Origin: Gammaproteobacteria bacterium
GTDB taxonomy: Bacteria > Pseudomonadota > Gammaproteobacteria > Steroidobacterales > Steroidobacteraceae
NCBI GenBank assembly: GCA_028293725.1
Contig: JAQGOE010000046.1
Span: forward strand, 1 to 44,056
Length of the DNA: 44,056 nucleotides
Direction of reading: 5' to 3'
Shown: positions 16,855-25,656 of the stretch, in pieces
Layout of the letters: each line of letters begins with the position of its first letter
Numbering within the stretch: the stretch's first letter is position 1
Translations under genes and position numbers: made by a program
The notes under the pieces: generated by a model
What the model saw: only the letters and a program-made list of their open reading frames with translations
What the model was told of the DNA's origin: nothing
The model's database searches: none

Positions 16855-18258
16855 CTATCGGGAGAACGCTACGCGTAGCCACTCACTGGACGACGCCGTC
16901 TTCAGATAACCGGTGAGATCGGGAAGTTGCTCGAGTTCGGAAGCCATCACCGCGGCCTCTGTCACGTGTTGCTCGCTCGTACTCGTGGAGCGGCGGGAGC
17001 CGCGCGACATGAATGAGCCATCGCGGTCACGACCTCGGGACGTCTGCCGGCGGATGATCTCGCGCTCGCCGATGAGTCGGGAAGCAAACTGCGACGTGCC
17101 ACCGTTTTCGCTCCCTGAGCACCGCAGGATCAAAGTGTTACCGCAATTTTCGACGATTGTTTGGGCCTCCCCGATGCCGTACGTACTCGAAACTTGGGCG
17201 ATGGACTGAAATCCCAGCACGCAGCGGCCGCCAAATTTCCGCAACCGCGCCAGCGCATCCTTCAGACCGTCGATCGCTCCCAGCGCATCGAGCTCGTCCA
17301 CCACGAACCATAAACGCTGATCTTCCTCGGGGTGACTCATCGTCTCGACAATGGCCAATCGCATCCAGGTTGCAATGATCGACCGAAGCGCCGCGATCTG
17401 CCCGGCCTGGTACGGAATGAACAACACGCCACGGCCGGACTGCACCCAGTTGCGTACGGAGAACGAGAGCGCCCGTTGATCTTTGATGTACGCCAGTGCG
17501 GCGGCCGCCGAACCGGCAACGGACCGGATCGACCCAAACATGCGCGCGTTGTCGGGCTCGAGGAATGGCTGCGCGGGGGTTCCGGCCACGATCGGTCGCA
17601 ACTCCGAGCTAGGAGCGATTGCAAGGAGTCGCCAAAGTTCCGCCACATCGTGCGGGCCGCATTGATGACACCGACGGATGACGGCCGCGAGAAAGGTGCG
17701 AGCATAACCGCGCCACTCACGACCGGAGGCGTCCTCCGTGGACGGGATCAGACCCCCGGCAAGCTGATCTATGTCGTAGATCTCGCGGATCTCAGTGAAC
17801 GGATTCCACTTCACCGCATGCTTCTCGAAGGGATTCAGAATGACATCGCCACGGTATCGATCGTAGAAGGAAAGCAGGTAGCCACTGTCGGGATCGGTGA
17901 TCACCGCACGATCACCCCGCTCTAGCGCACACCGCAGTAACTCACGGATTGCGGTCGACTTGCCGGTACCCGTCGTGCCGATGAGCTTGAAATGTTTGGT
18001 CTCATCCAAGGGGGCAATTCGTACTCCACCCAGCGTCAAGGAAGGCTCCCCCGAGGCTCTGCTTAACCGCATCGCTTTGAGTCGCGCCCGACCCCCCTCG
18101 AGTATCTTTGCTCCACGCTTGTGTACGTCGCGCGATGTGGGCCGCCATACCAGGCAGAGCGCCAGCACGAGCGTCAGCGCACCCAGCGCGGCCACGATAG
18201 ATTTCCAACCGCTCGTCCACTCGAGCAAACCCGCTCGCACCATCATTAGCCAGTCCAT
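16855..18258 (-). CDS. traD: Type IV coupling protein, second copy (TraD/TrwB-like)
   Basis: A 467-residue VirD4/TrwB-type ATPase that would link the relaxosome to the secretion channel. One or two N-terminal membrane segments (about 21-38) precede Walker A GTTGTGKST (94-102); Walker B is in LWFVVDELDALG, followed by GFQSIAQVSSTYG and the SENGGTSQFASRLIG region. It closely matches the upstream paralog through the whole ATPase domain but has a much shorter N-terminal region. The ATG at 18258 has AGGGGG ten bases upstream; the longer open frame to 18495 overlaps the preceding gene and is not TraD-like. A four-base gap separates it from the small coiled-coil protein gene. The presence of two complete coupling proteins is unusual. 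Confidence 0.87.
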   Translation of the reverse strand: MDWLMMVRAGLLEWTSGWKSIVAALGALTLVLALCLVWRPTSRDVHKRGAKILEGGRARLKAMRLSRASGEPSLTLGGVRIAPLDETKHFKLIGTTGTGKSTAIRELLRCALERGDRAVITDPDSGYLLSFYDRYRGDVILNPFEKHAVKWNPFTEIREIYDIDQLAGGLIPSTEDASGREWRGYARTFLAAVIRRCHQCGPHDVAELWRLLAIAPSSELRPIVAGTPAQPFLEPDNARMFGSIRSVAGSAAAALAYIKDQRALSFSVRNWVQSGRGVLFIPYQAGQIAALRSIIATWMRLAIVETMSHPEEDQRLWFVVDELDALGAIDGLKDALARLRKFGGRCVLGFQSIAQVSSTYGIGEAQTIVENCGNTLILRCSGSENGGTSQFASRLIGEREIIRRQTSRGRDRDGSFMSRGSRRSTSTSEQHVTEAAVMASELEQLPDLTGYLKTASSSEWLRVAFSR

Positions 18259-18262
18259 AACT

Positions 18263-18763
18263 TCAATACCCCCTGACGACGAAATAGTCGGCAGCCTCGC
18301 CATAGACCGGCGCCTTGCGGTCAACCCGCACGCAGAGGCGATCCGTCCCACCACAACGACGTAGATCGACACGGCCGCCACGCTGCTCCAGGTGCACGAC
18401 ATTGGAAGCGAGTTCGTCGCGCTTCGAACGCAGAGCGGCAAGCTCGCTCTGGGAAGGAAGAAGCCACCACTCCGCGCACATCGGAATGGCCGCACACAGT
18501 AAAGTCAGGCCAACACTCCATAGAACTACCCTGGTGTTCGCTGAGCGTCCCAACTTTCGAAGCGCCTCGGCGGCACGTTTGCTCTCACCTCCTAGAACCT
18601 GGAATTCTTCAACGAGCGTACGCCGGATCTCCTCGCGTACGACGTCGTCAAGATCAGCTATATGAGCTTTGAGCCTCTCGAGAGCGGTCTCGGCAAGCGC
18701 CTGCTGTGCGTGTGCCGCTTCCATCAGCAACCCAAGTTTCATGGTGTTATCGTCCACGCTCAT
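18263..18763 (-). CDS. Small coiled-coil membrane protein of the transfer operon
   Basis: The 166 residues form a helical, charged N-terminal part (about 10-72, probable coiled coil), one transmembrane helix (78-96) and a short C-terminal part with another heptad-like stretch and a Cys pair (C137, C144) that could form a disulfide in the periplasm. I do not recognise a family. Lying between two coupling-protein genes and before the relaxase suggests a relaxosome- or coupling-protein-associated role, such as a MobB/MbeB-like partner; that is inference. The Shine-Dalgarno AGGAG abuts the ATG directly, whereas it is six bases from a GTG two codons later, so GTG 18757 may be the true start. Confidence 0.7.
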   Translation of the reverse strand: MSVDDNTMKLGLLMEAAHAQQALAETALERLKAHIADLDDVVREEIRRTLVEEFQVLGGESKRAAEALRKLGRSANTRVVLWSVGLTLLCAAIPMCAEWWLLPSQSELAALRSKRDELASNVVHLEQRGGRVDLRRCGGTDRLCVRVDRKAPVYGEAADYFVVRGY

Positions 18764-18776
18764 CTCCTAAGTTCCG

Positions 18777-20519
18777 CTACGGTTCAAAACCATCGTTGGC
18801 TCTTCCTCGCTCGGGAGTGGCGGGACCGCCAGCATCACGGGTTTTCAACTCGCCCCAAGTCCTTGTCGCATCGGTGCGCGCACGGACCGACGCTTCGTCT
18901 GCACGCGCCGCCGCCGGCGGATTCAAGGCCACCCGGCGCCACTCAGGACGGGACGCGAACTTCAGATAGCCCTTGAGATCGGACAACTGCTCGATTTCCG
19001 AATCCAGCACCGCGGGCTCGATGTTGAGATGCTGTGAGCGGGTCACGGATGACAACAACTGCAGTCCTCGTCTCGAGCGGGATTCGGAAGTCCGAAGGAC
19101 CTCACGCTGTCCGATGAGACGGGAGGCAAACTGCGAGGTGCCTCCGTTCTCACTCCCCGCGCAACGCAAGATCAGGGTGTTGCCGCAGTTCTCGACAATC
19201 GTCTGGGCCTCGGCACGCCCATAGGTGCCTGATACTTGTGCGATGGACTGGAACCCCAGCAAGCAACGGCCACCAAACTTGCGCAGGCGCGCCAGGGCAT
19301 CCTTCAGCCCATCGATCTGGCCGAGCGCGTCCAGTTCATCCACTGCGAACCATAAGCGCTGGTCACCCTCTTCCCGATTCATAGTCTCGAAGATGGCGAG
19401 ACGCATCCATGCTGAGACTGTCGAGCGCAAGGCGGCGATCTGACCCGCCTGATAAGGAATAAAGAGCACGCCCCTGCCACTCTGCACCCAGTTACGGACG
19501 GACAGCGGAGACCCCTTCTGCTCGCCGATGTATCGGAGGGACTCCACGGCAGAACTGGTGACGGAACGAATCGAATCGAACATGCGAACGTTGTGCTCAT
19601 CGAGGAATGGCTGCGCGGGGGTACCTTCAACGAGGGTTTTGAGCTCCTTGGTGTTGGCGGTCACCAGAACCCGGTAAAGCTCAGAGACGTCCTTGATACC
19701 ACCGGCACGCGTCTGCTCGACTACAGCGCTGAGGAACGTGCGTCCGTAGGCGCGCCAACTACGCTCAGACCCATCGTGGTCCGGAATGAGCGAACGGGCG
19801 AGTTGAGCGACGTCATAGTCATTTTCAATCTCGCCGTACAAATCCCATTTGGCCGCTCTGGGCTCGAAGGGATTCAGGATCACATCACCCCGCCGCTCGT
19901 CATAGAAGCGCCTGAGATAGCCTCCGTCCGGATCAGCGATGATGGCGCGGTCGCCCCGCTCGAGCGCACCCGCGAGCACTTCGCAAATCGCGGTGCTCTT
20001 GCCGGTTCCGGTCGTGCCGATGAACTTGAAGTGTTTGGTCTCGTCTGCGGTGGGTATCCGCATTCCGGCGAGAGTGAGCGACGCCTCGCGCCTATGCCCT
20101 GCCACGGAGGATTCACGCCCGTTTTCACGAGCCACCCGAGTCTGTCGCCGTGAGGGCACCTCAGAGTCGGCAATGAGAGTGCCACGTTGATGGGACATCG
20201 ACGCGGGCGCATGTTTCGCGATGACGCGTCCGCTGACATAGCCCACCGCCGCACAAACTCCAATGCCGGCCGTAAGTTGCATCAGCCCGCCATTGGCAAC
20301 CCCCAGTCCACGCAGTACCGGATGGACGATTGCCGTGCTCATACCGGCAAGTAGGGTCACTGGGACCGCCAGAATCGGCGACCATAGCAACTTCCGCATT
20401 TGCGCCCGGCCTCGCACCAATGCGGTGAGCATCGGGCCCTGCACGGTCGCGTATCCGAATGCCAGACCTGACCATCCGTGTGTCAGAGCGTGCAGTCCAG
20501 TGGCTAAGGTCGACAACAT
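18777..20519 (-). CDS. traD: Type IV coupling protein, first copy (TraD/TrwB-like)
   Basis: A 580-residue TrwB/VirD4-family ATPase. Two membrane segments (about 45-66 and 78-97) are followed by a linker, Walker A GTTGTGKST (168-176) and Walker B LWFAVDELDALG (389-400). The ATPase domain repeats the same blocks as the downstream paralog, including DETKHFK, NWVQSGRGVLFIPYQAGQIAALRS, and VENCGNTLILRC. A 50-residue charged C-terminal extension (after about 530) is absent from the second copy and may select substrates. The gene starts nine bases after the VirB11 stop, so it is part of the same operon. The two copies probably arose by duplication within such elements. Confidence 0.9.
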   Translation of the reverse strand: MLSTLATGLHALTHGWSGLAFGYATVQGPMLTALVRGRAQMRKLLWSPILAVPVTLLAGMSTAIVHPVLRGLGVANGGLMQLTAGIGVCAAVGYVSGRVIAKHAPASMSHQRGTLIADSEVPSRRQTRVARENGRESSVAGHRREASLTLAGMRIPTADETKHFKFIGTTGTGKSTAICEVLAGALERGDRAIIADPDGGYLRRFYDERRGDVILNPFEPRAAKWDLYGEIENDYDVAQLARSLIPDHDGSERSWRAYGRTFLSAVVEQTRAGGIKDVSELYRVLVTANTKELKTLVEGTPAQPFLDEHNVRMFDSIRSVTSSAVESLRYIGEQKGSPLSVRNWVQSGRGVLFIPYQAGQIAALRSTVSAWMRLAIFETMNREEGDQRLWFAVDELDALGQIDGLKDALARLRKFGGRCLLGFQSIAQVSGTYGRAEAQTIVENCGNTLILRCAGSENGGTSQFASRLIGQREVLRTSESRSRRGLQLLSSVTRSQHLNIEPAVLDSEIEQLSDLKGYLKFASRPEWRRVALNPPAAARADEASVRARTDATRTWGELKTRDAGGPATPERGRANDGFEP

Positions 20520-20528
20520 TGCAGCTCT

Positions 20529-21614
20529 CTATTCCAGCAAAGTCCGATCGCGGCGTTTGCGCTCGGGCTGAAACCAGATTTCCTTGATGAACCGCTCGTG
20601 CCGCTCGACACCGCACTGAATCACGACATCCACGAGCAGATATAGCAGGCTTTTGATGTCGCGCCGGGGCAAGTCACGCCCGCCAGTGCTTTGTTTCACC
20701 AACAGCACGAGTTGCTCGAAGGCGAGCTCCGCGCTAGCGGCGTGTACGCTGGTAATCGAGCCCGGATGACCGGAGTTCACATTGCGCAGATAGTCGAATG
20801 CCTCCTCCGACCGTAGCTCCGCCAGCAGAATCCGGTCGGGCCTCATTCTCAGACAGCACTCGAGCAACTGCTTCGGCGTGACGTGGGCCTGCCCCTGGTC
20901 ATCCTTGCTGTAGAAAAGGCGTACATGGTTGGCGTGCCGGTCGAGGACCAACTCCTGCGCGTCCTCGATCGTCACCAGGCGCTCATCGGGCGGAATCTCC
21001 CTGATCAACGCCTTGGTCCAGGTCGTCTTGCCCGAGCCGGTGGGCCCCGACACGAGGATGTTCTTTCGGGCCTTGACGGCGAGACGCATGAAGGCTTCGT
21101 ATTGACCGGCCGCGAGCAGGCGTAGGAGTTCCGCCTCGATCTCATCCAGGGCCTCTCCTGCATGTCGGGTTGTGCGGAAGATGCCACGAGCGGCCAACTC
21201 GTCGATCGACCAAACGGTGTCCGACGGCCGCCGGATGGTGATCGCTACGCATCCCAGAGTCGTCGCGGGAGGCAACACGATCTGCACCCGCTCGCCGCCC
21301 GGCAATGAGCCTGACAGCAAAGGGCTCGACTCATCGACCCGTTGCCGCGTCGAGTGGGCGACGAGCTTGGCCAACCGCCGACACCAGTCGAAGTCAGCGA
21401 ACGGCAGGGACTGCCGTCGCCAGCCTCCCCGCGTTTCGACAAATGCTTCCGACGGGCGGTTGATGCAGATCTCTGTCACGTCGGGGTCGGCGAGCAGAGG
21501 CCGAAGCGCCAGCAACGTGAGTTCGAGCGCAGATGGTTCGGCAGGAACATGGCGTGACTCAATGGCACACGACACCTCCTGCACCGAATCAGAGGCCAGC
21601 GGCGCGGAGTTCAT
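20529..21614 (-). CDS. virB11: VirB11 secretion ATPase
   Basis: A 361-residue hexameric traffic ATPase of the type IV secretion system, acting at the cytoplasmic face. Motifs: Walker A GPTGSGKT (190-197), Asp box TIEDAQEL (215-222), Walker B region RMRPDRILLAELRSEEA (257 onward) and His box SGHPGSITSVHA (281-292). The N-terminal domain has the usual DPDVTEICINRP. The ATG at 21614 lies inside the VirB10 gene (26-base overlap); the open frame runs 17 codons further but those residues are not VirB11-like. A GTG ten codons on is a further candidate start. It follows VirB10 and precedes the first coupling protein. Confidence 0.93.
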   Translation of the reverse strand: MNSAPLASDSVQEVSCAIESRHVPAEPSALELTLLALRPLLADPDVTEICINRPSEAFVETRGGWRRQSLPFADFDWCRRLAKLVAHSTRQRVDESSPLLSGSLPGGERVQIVLPPATTLGCVAITIRRPSDTVWSIDELAARGIFRTTRHAGEALDEIEAELLRLLAAGQYEAFMRLAVKARKNILVSGPTGSGKTTWTKALIREIPPDERLVTIEDAQELVLDRHANHVRLFYSKDDQGQAHVTPKQLLECCLRMRPDRILLAELRSEEAFDYLRNVNSGHPGSITSVHAASAELAFEQLVLLVKQSTGGRDLPRRDIKSLLYLLVDVVIQCGVERHERFIKEIWFQPERKRRDRTLLE

Positions 21615-22908
21615 ATACAGGCCTGAAGTCAAGGTCGCGCGCCACCAGGATCTGGATGCGGTCACCCTGATGCTTGGTCACGGTGGGCGCAATGTTGATG
21701 GTTCCCTTGAGCACGTCGGTGATGGCACCTTGCGACGCCGACGGGTTGTAGATAATGGCACCGCCTCCACGGGTGGCCGACTGCACAGCCGCCTGCATCG
21801 CGCCATCGACTACCGAAATCAGCAGCGCACCGCCAAAGCGATCCCAGAAATGGCGGTTGACCTCCCCGGGCAGGCCAGACCGGCCCAGTTCGTCAGTGCC
21901 CGGCGAGTCGAGCGGTACCAACACGCCCGTCGGAGTCCGCGCCTCCGTCCAGAGCACGAACACCCTTGCAGCGCCGTTTTGCACATCGCCTCGTGTCTCA
22001 CCTACCAGCTTCGAGCCCCGCTCGAGCAGAACAACCTTCCCGTCGACGCCGAATGTGTCGGTCGCAGTGACGCAAGTCGTCATTCCTGGCAGCGTCGAAT
22101 CAATGGCCGTTTCCAGAGTGCAGTCGATAAACGCTCCTTTCGGCAACAGGAACTGTTGGGTCGGAAGCGTCTGCGCTCGGGCGGGGGTTGCAACACCGGG
22201 TCGTAGAAGAGTCATGAGGCCGTCCTCGCTTCGGTTACCTGGAATTGGGTTGGCTACTGCACGACTAGCAGCCATCATGGCTGCGTCGGCTCCGGGCAAT
22301 TCGCCGGACGTGCCTACCGGCGACGCCGGCCGCAAGGAATCACGCGCGAACGCCGCACCGGTTAGGCGACGGTCGGAGGGGGTCTGTGGTTGCGGATAGG
22401 GACCCGCACCCGTGTAGGGAGGCATGGAGCCGCCTGCGGCACTCCAACTTGGGTGCGCCTGTTCCAACGGCAAACTAGCGGGGGCGAAAGCGGTCGGGGG
22501 CGCGTCCTGGATGCGCTGGCCGCCGGACACCGATTCGGCGTCAGCTCCGGGCAGAATACCCGACTGGGCGGGTAGCCCCACCCGAGGCGGCTCGACCCCA
22601 CCCAACGGGGGCAACGCCATTTCTCCTCGAGCCTTGTCGGCAGCGGCCGTTTGGACGGCCTGTCGCGCCTGTTTCTGCCGACCCAAGGCGTTGGCGTAAT
22701 ACCAGGACAAGGCGCCCAACCCCAGCGCCATCATGAGTCCGGCTGCAAGAACGCTGCTGACTCTCGACTGCAGAGAACGCGTGCTGTTGACAGTTGGAGC
22801 ACCGCGCTCCCCTCGAACCGCATCGCTATCGATCTGCGAGTCTGACGACCGCGTCCGTCCCGATGGACTCTCCCCACCGCTCTCCAGAGTTCTCTCCGGG
22901 CCGTTCAT
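21589..22908 (-). CDS. virB10: VirB10/TrbI-type core complex protein
   Basis: A 439-residue protein with a cytoplasmic N-terminus (1-50), a single transmembrane helix (51-71), a long Pro/Gly-rich periplasmic region (about 95-240) and a C-terminal beta-barrel domain with the conserved FLLPKGAFIDCTLETAIDS start and GDRIQILVARDLDF end. VirB10 spans inner and outer membranes and gates the channel in response to the ATPases. The length and order suit VirB10 or TrbI. Its ATG overlaps the VirB9 stop (22905-22908). Confidence 0.92.
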   Translation of the reverse strand: MNGPERTLESGGESPSGRTRSSDSQIDSDAVRGERGAPTVNSTRSLQSRVSSVLAAGLMMALGLGALSWYYANALGRQKQARQAVQTAAADKARGEMALPPLGGVEPPRVGLPAQSGILPGADAESVSGGQRIQDAPPTAFAPASLPLEQAHPSWSAAGGSMPPYTGAGPYPQPQTPSDRRLTGAAFARDSLRPASPVGTSGELPGADAAMMAASRAVANPIPGNRSEDGLMTLLRPGVATPARAQTLPTQQFLLPKGAFIDCTLETAIDSTLPGMTTCVTATDTFGVDGKVVLLERGSKLVGETRGDVQNGAARVFVLWTEARTPTGVLVPLDSPGTDELGRSGLPGEVNRHFWDRFGGALLISVVDGAMQAAVQSATRGGGAIIYNPSASQGAITDVLKGTINIAPTVTKHQGDRIQILVARDLDFRPVYELRAAGL

Positions 22909-23777
22909 GGGCGACCTCCTTGCGTTACGCGCTCAACTGCCGGCGACACGGTTCCCGAATCCAGTCGCTCGCCGCCTCCGTCAAATGACTCGTTCACCAC
23001 ACAACCTCTGAGAAGGCCGCGGCGCAGGACGAACCGCTTCGCAACCCTGTGAATGACCACATCGCCCGCATCCACGCTGAAATTCAACAAGGACTCACTG
23101 CCGTCGTCATTGCGAACGAAAATGGCGGGTAATTCGGCGTGGGCCCCAAAGCGCAGCCGCGTGTGCACACCGTCATCCGACGCGGCAATCGGCTTTAGCG
23201 CTGGGAAGCCGCAGTACCAGTAATCGAAGTTCCTCGGACGCAACGCCGCCGCGCTATCGAGCTGATGTTCGATCTTTGCCGCGGTATCCACAGCCGCGGG
23301 CGGCTTGGGATAGGTGAATCGCAAAACGTAAGTCACGTCGGGCTCGCGTGAATCCGGGTGTTCCGCGCTTGCGGTGTAGTCGAACTGATATTCGCGGCGG
23401 TTGGTGAGTACCGTCAGATTGGTACTGACCTTCGAAGCCTTGGGCTTCAGGAACAGGTGATTGCCTTGCGAGGCGAAGGCGAGGCCCTCGATATCGCCGG
23501 CGCCCAGGCCGATGAATGCCTCGTCCGGCTCAAACTCCAGATCGATCTGATAGCCCACGTATCCGACCAAACGGTAGACACGGTCGCCGCTGTAGGCCGC
23601 CACGCGGATGCGGGTGTCAGAATCGGCTTTTACAGGCACTGCTGTCTCGGCGGTTGCACCGAACGCGATAGGGGCGAGACAGATGGCCAGCGCCAGCGAG
23701 CGAGCTCTCGGCAGCGCCTTCGTCGGCGCAGGTCGCGCAGCGTGCGCCACTGATGTACTTCGATATCCGTTGTTCAT
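22905..23777 (-). CDS. virB9: VirB9/TrbG-type outer membrane core protein
   Basis: A 290-residue exported protein with a signal peptide ending near residue 43 (IAFGATAET). The N-terminal domain has the VirB9 pattern DSDTRIRVAAYSGDRVYRL and GYQIDLEFEPDEAFIGLGAGD, and the C-terminal domain includes YWYCGFPALKPIAASDDGVHTRLRF and ends with a VNESF motif. Together with VirB7 and VirB10 it makes the outer ring of the core complex. GAGGAA is nine bases before the ATG. The long N-region of the signal peptide is slightly unusual. Confidence 0.92.
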   Translation of the reverse strand: MNNGYRSTSVAHAARPAPTKALPRARSLALAICLAPIAFGATAETAVPVKADSDTRIRVAAYSGDRVYRLVGYVGYQIDLEFEPDEAFIGLGAGDIEGLAFASQGNHLFLKPKASKVSTNLTVLTNRREYQFDYTASAEHPDSREPDVTYVLRFTYPKPPAAVDTAAKIEHQLDSAAALRPRNFDYWYCGFPALKPIAASDDGVHTRLRFGAHAELPAIFVRNDDGSESLLNFSVDAGDVVIHRVAKRFVLRRGLLRGCVVNESFDGGGERLDSGTVSPAVERVTQGGRP

Positions 23778-23796
23778 CGCGAATTCCTCAATGTCC

Positions 23797-24516
23797 TTAT
23801 TGGGTTGTGGCCGGAGTAGTGGCGAGCACCTCGGGCTCCGAGACGAGCTCCACGATTTTGAAACCGAGCGGATCCCAGCGCCGAACCCGCGGGTCCTTCG
23901 AGACCGCTGTGTAGACGTACTGGAGTGTCGCGATCCAATGCGTGAGGTGCTCCGCCCCTCCGCTTCCTTGACGCTCGGCCTTCACATAGCGCACTTGCGC
24001 AAGATCGGAAACGCCGTTGCCGCGCTGGAAAAAGCTTACCGACTCAACCTGCGCACGCACCGTGCTGCCGTCCTTGTGAACGTTAAGCGGGGAGGCAGGG
24101 TTGTTCTTGTTCCAGAGTGTCGACCATGCCTGATTGCGTTGCGCCGCGTGAAAGGCTCCGCACTCCTCGTAGTCGCTCTCGGCTGTCTCGAAGTTGAATC
24201 GTTCGCAGATGGTGATGTAGTGAGTGACGAAATAGCGTGTCACCGCCTGGTCAACGGTGGCGTCCCCGGCATAGACAGGGACGACGTCGACTATGCCGGT
24301 GGTGTTGTCGACGCGTACCACGAAAGGCTCGACGCGCTTCAGAGGCATCAACAGCAGCAGCGACGCTCCACCCGTCACTGCACAGACCCAGCCGGCTCCA
24401 GCAACACGCCAGCCAGCTCGGGCACTGCGATGTGCCTCCGCGACCCGGTCGTCGTCCCAGGAGGTGCCCTCCCGAAAATAGGCGTCGAGCGCTTGTTCGG
24501 CCGAGGCGGTCTTCAT
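23797..24516 (-). CDS. virB8: VirB8/TrbF-type inner membrane protein
   Basis: A 239-residue bitopic protein: a short cytoplasmic part, a transmembrane helix (about 37-57) and a periplasmic NTF2-like domain with KRVEPFVVRVDNTTG and DQAVTRYFVTHYITICERF, both typical of VirB8. It helps to assemble the channel and contacts VirB4, VirB5, VirB6 and VirB10. The ATG overlaps the VirB7 stop by four bases, and VirB9 starts 19 bases after its stop. Confidence 0.92.
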   Translation of the reverse strand: MKTASAEQALDAYFREGTSWDDDRVAEAHRSARAGWRVAGAGWVCAVTGGASLLLLMPLKRVEPFVVRVDNTTGIVDVVPVYAGDATVDQAVTRYFVTHYITICERFNFETAESDYEECGAFHAAQRNQAWSTLWNKNNPASPLNVHKDGSTVRAQVESVSFFQRGNGVSDLAQVRYVKAERQGSGGAEHLTHWIATLQYVYTAVSKDPRVRRWDPLGFKIVELVSEPEVLATTPATTQ

Positions 24517-24740
24517 GGCTGTCCCGTTGGGGCATCAGTCGCGGTCGCCGCGGGCGATCTCGATGGTTGCGAACCGGGCGGGTGCAAACCGGGCGCTGGG
24601 GAAACACGACCTCGCGGCTCCGCCACCGAGGCCGCCCGGTTGGGTAGATTGATCGGGCGCAGGTGCTTGTTACAACGCACGCCGTACGATGAACAGGCGC
24701 CTACCAGCGCGAGCAGTCCGATGAGCCAGAGTCTTCTCAT
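24513..24740 (-). CDS. virB7: VirB7-like lipoprotein
   Basis: A 75-residue lipoprotein: MRRLWLIGLLALVGAC is a signal peptide with a lipobox whose Cys is residue 16. The mature part has a second Cys (in VRCNKHLRPINLPNR), which fits disulfide or VirB9 contact, and then a Pro/Ala-rich tail. VirB7 proteins are poorly conserved, so the call rests on size, lipobox and position between VirB6 and VirB8. GGAGG five bases before ATG 24740 fixes the start; the open frame extends upstream to 24803 but overlaps the VirB6 end. Confidence 0.8.
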   Translation of the reverse strand: MRRLWLIGLLALVGACSSYGVRCNKHLRPINLPNRAASVAEPRGRVSPAPGLHPPGSQPSRSPAATATDAPTGQP

Positions 24741-24775
24741 AATTCCTCCGTGTTGAGCCGTAGTGGATATCCGTG

Positions 24776-25630
24776 TCACGCTCGCCCCAGCCTTACGCTC
24801 CACAAGACCAGGCGACTTACGGTGCCAAAGCTGTTGAGAGATACGCCGCTAGCCAATCCTGACGCGATAGGCATCACCTGCCGCATCACCAGAAAGACGA
24901 GCACTGCGACGAGAACCATATTCAGCGAGTCGACTGTGGCAACGCCGGAGCCGCGCGCAGCGGTTTGGCTCGCGTAGGACGCCACTATCTGTAACAACAA
25001 TGTCGCCACCAGCACCGTCAGAATCGTGATCAAGGCGTAGTTGGTGAGCTGCGCGATCCAGGAATCGAACAGCCTTCTGGTGCTATCGAAAAACAGGGCC
25101 GCGAAAAATAGTGGCCCTAGGGCGAGTAGCACGGACAAAGCAATGCTGGAGAGGGCGATCAGGAACATGGTGTAGACGCAAAGCAGTCCCACGAGAAGCC
25201 AGACGACCATGCCGGCAACGTAGTACCCGTAGTCTTTGAACCACCCTCCGTTGCTGAAGAGAGAGCCCGCGACGGCGCCCCCGCTGTTCCAGATGGTGTC
25301 GATCGTCGTGACAGGATCCGCCGTGCCCACCACGGCAGCCGCGAGTTGCGTCGGGGCCTTATAGAAGGTATCGACGATCAGAGAGTTATAAAGCCACAAT
25401 TGCAGAGCGACCCCGAGAACGACTGCCAGGGTAATGAGGCGCTTCAGTCCGGTGACGAATGGCTCTTCTATCCTTCCGGTGAGCTGCAGATAGCCCCACA
25501 CCATGACATACACGATGCCGAAAGTGACGATCGCGGGCTCCAGGGCCGATGCCACTTTCACCGTGTTGGCACCGATATAACTCGCAAGCTGGCCGTTCAG
25601 CCAGGTCCAGAAGGTTTGAAAGAATCCCAC
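24776..25630 (-). CDS. virB6: VirB6/TrbL-type polytopic channel protein
   Basis: A 284-residue protein with about six hydrophobic segments (near 30-50, 66-84, 134-160, 160-182, 195-215 and 232-252). Conserved VirB6 features include LALGPLFFAALFFDSTRRLFDSWIAQL. It forms the inner membrane part of the secretion channel. GTG is the start at 25630, with GGAGGT six bases upstream. Followed 35 bases later by the VirB7 lipoprotein. Confidence 0.9.
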   Translation of the reverse strand: MGFFQTFWTWLNGQLASYIGANTVKVASALEPAIVTFGIVYVMVWGYLQLTGRIEEPFVTGLKRLITLAVVLGVALQLWLYNSLIVDTFYKAPTQLAAAVVGTADPVTTIDTIWNSGGAVAGSLFSNGGWFKDYGYYVAGMVVWLLVGLLCVYTMFLIALSSIALSVLLALGPLFFAALFFDSTRRLFDSWIAQLTNYALITILTVLVATLLLQIVASYASQTAARGSGVATVDSLNMVLVAVLVFLVMRQVMPIASGLASGVSLNSFGTVSRLVLWSVRLGRA

Positions 25631-25656
25631 GGCCTACCTCCTCTCTCATCCCTGCG

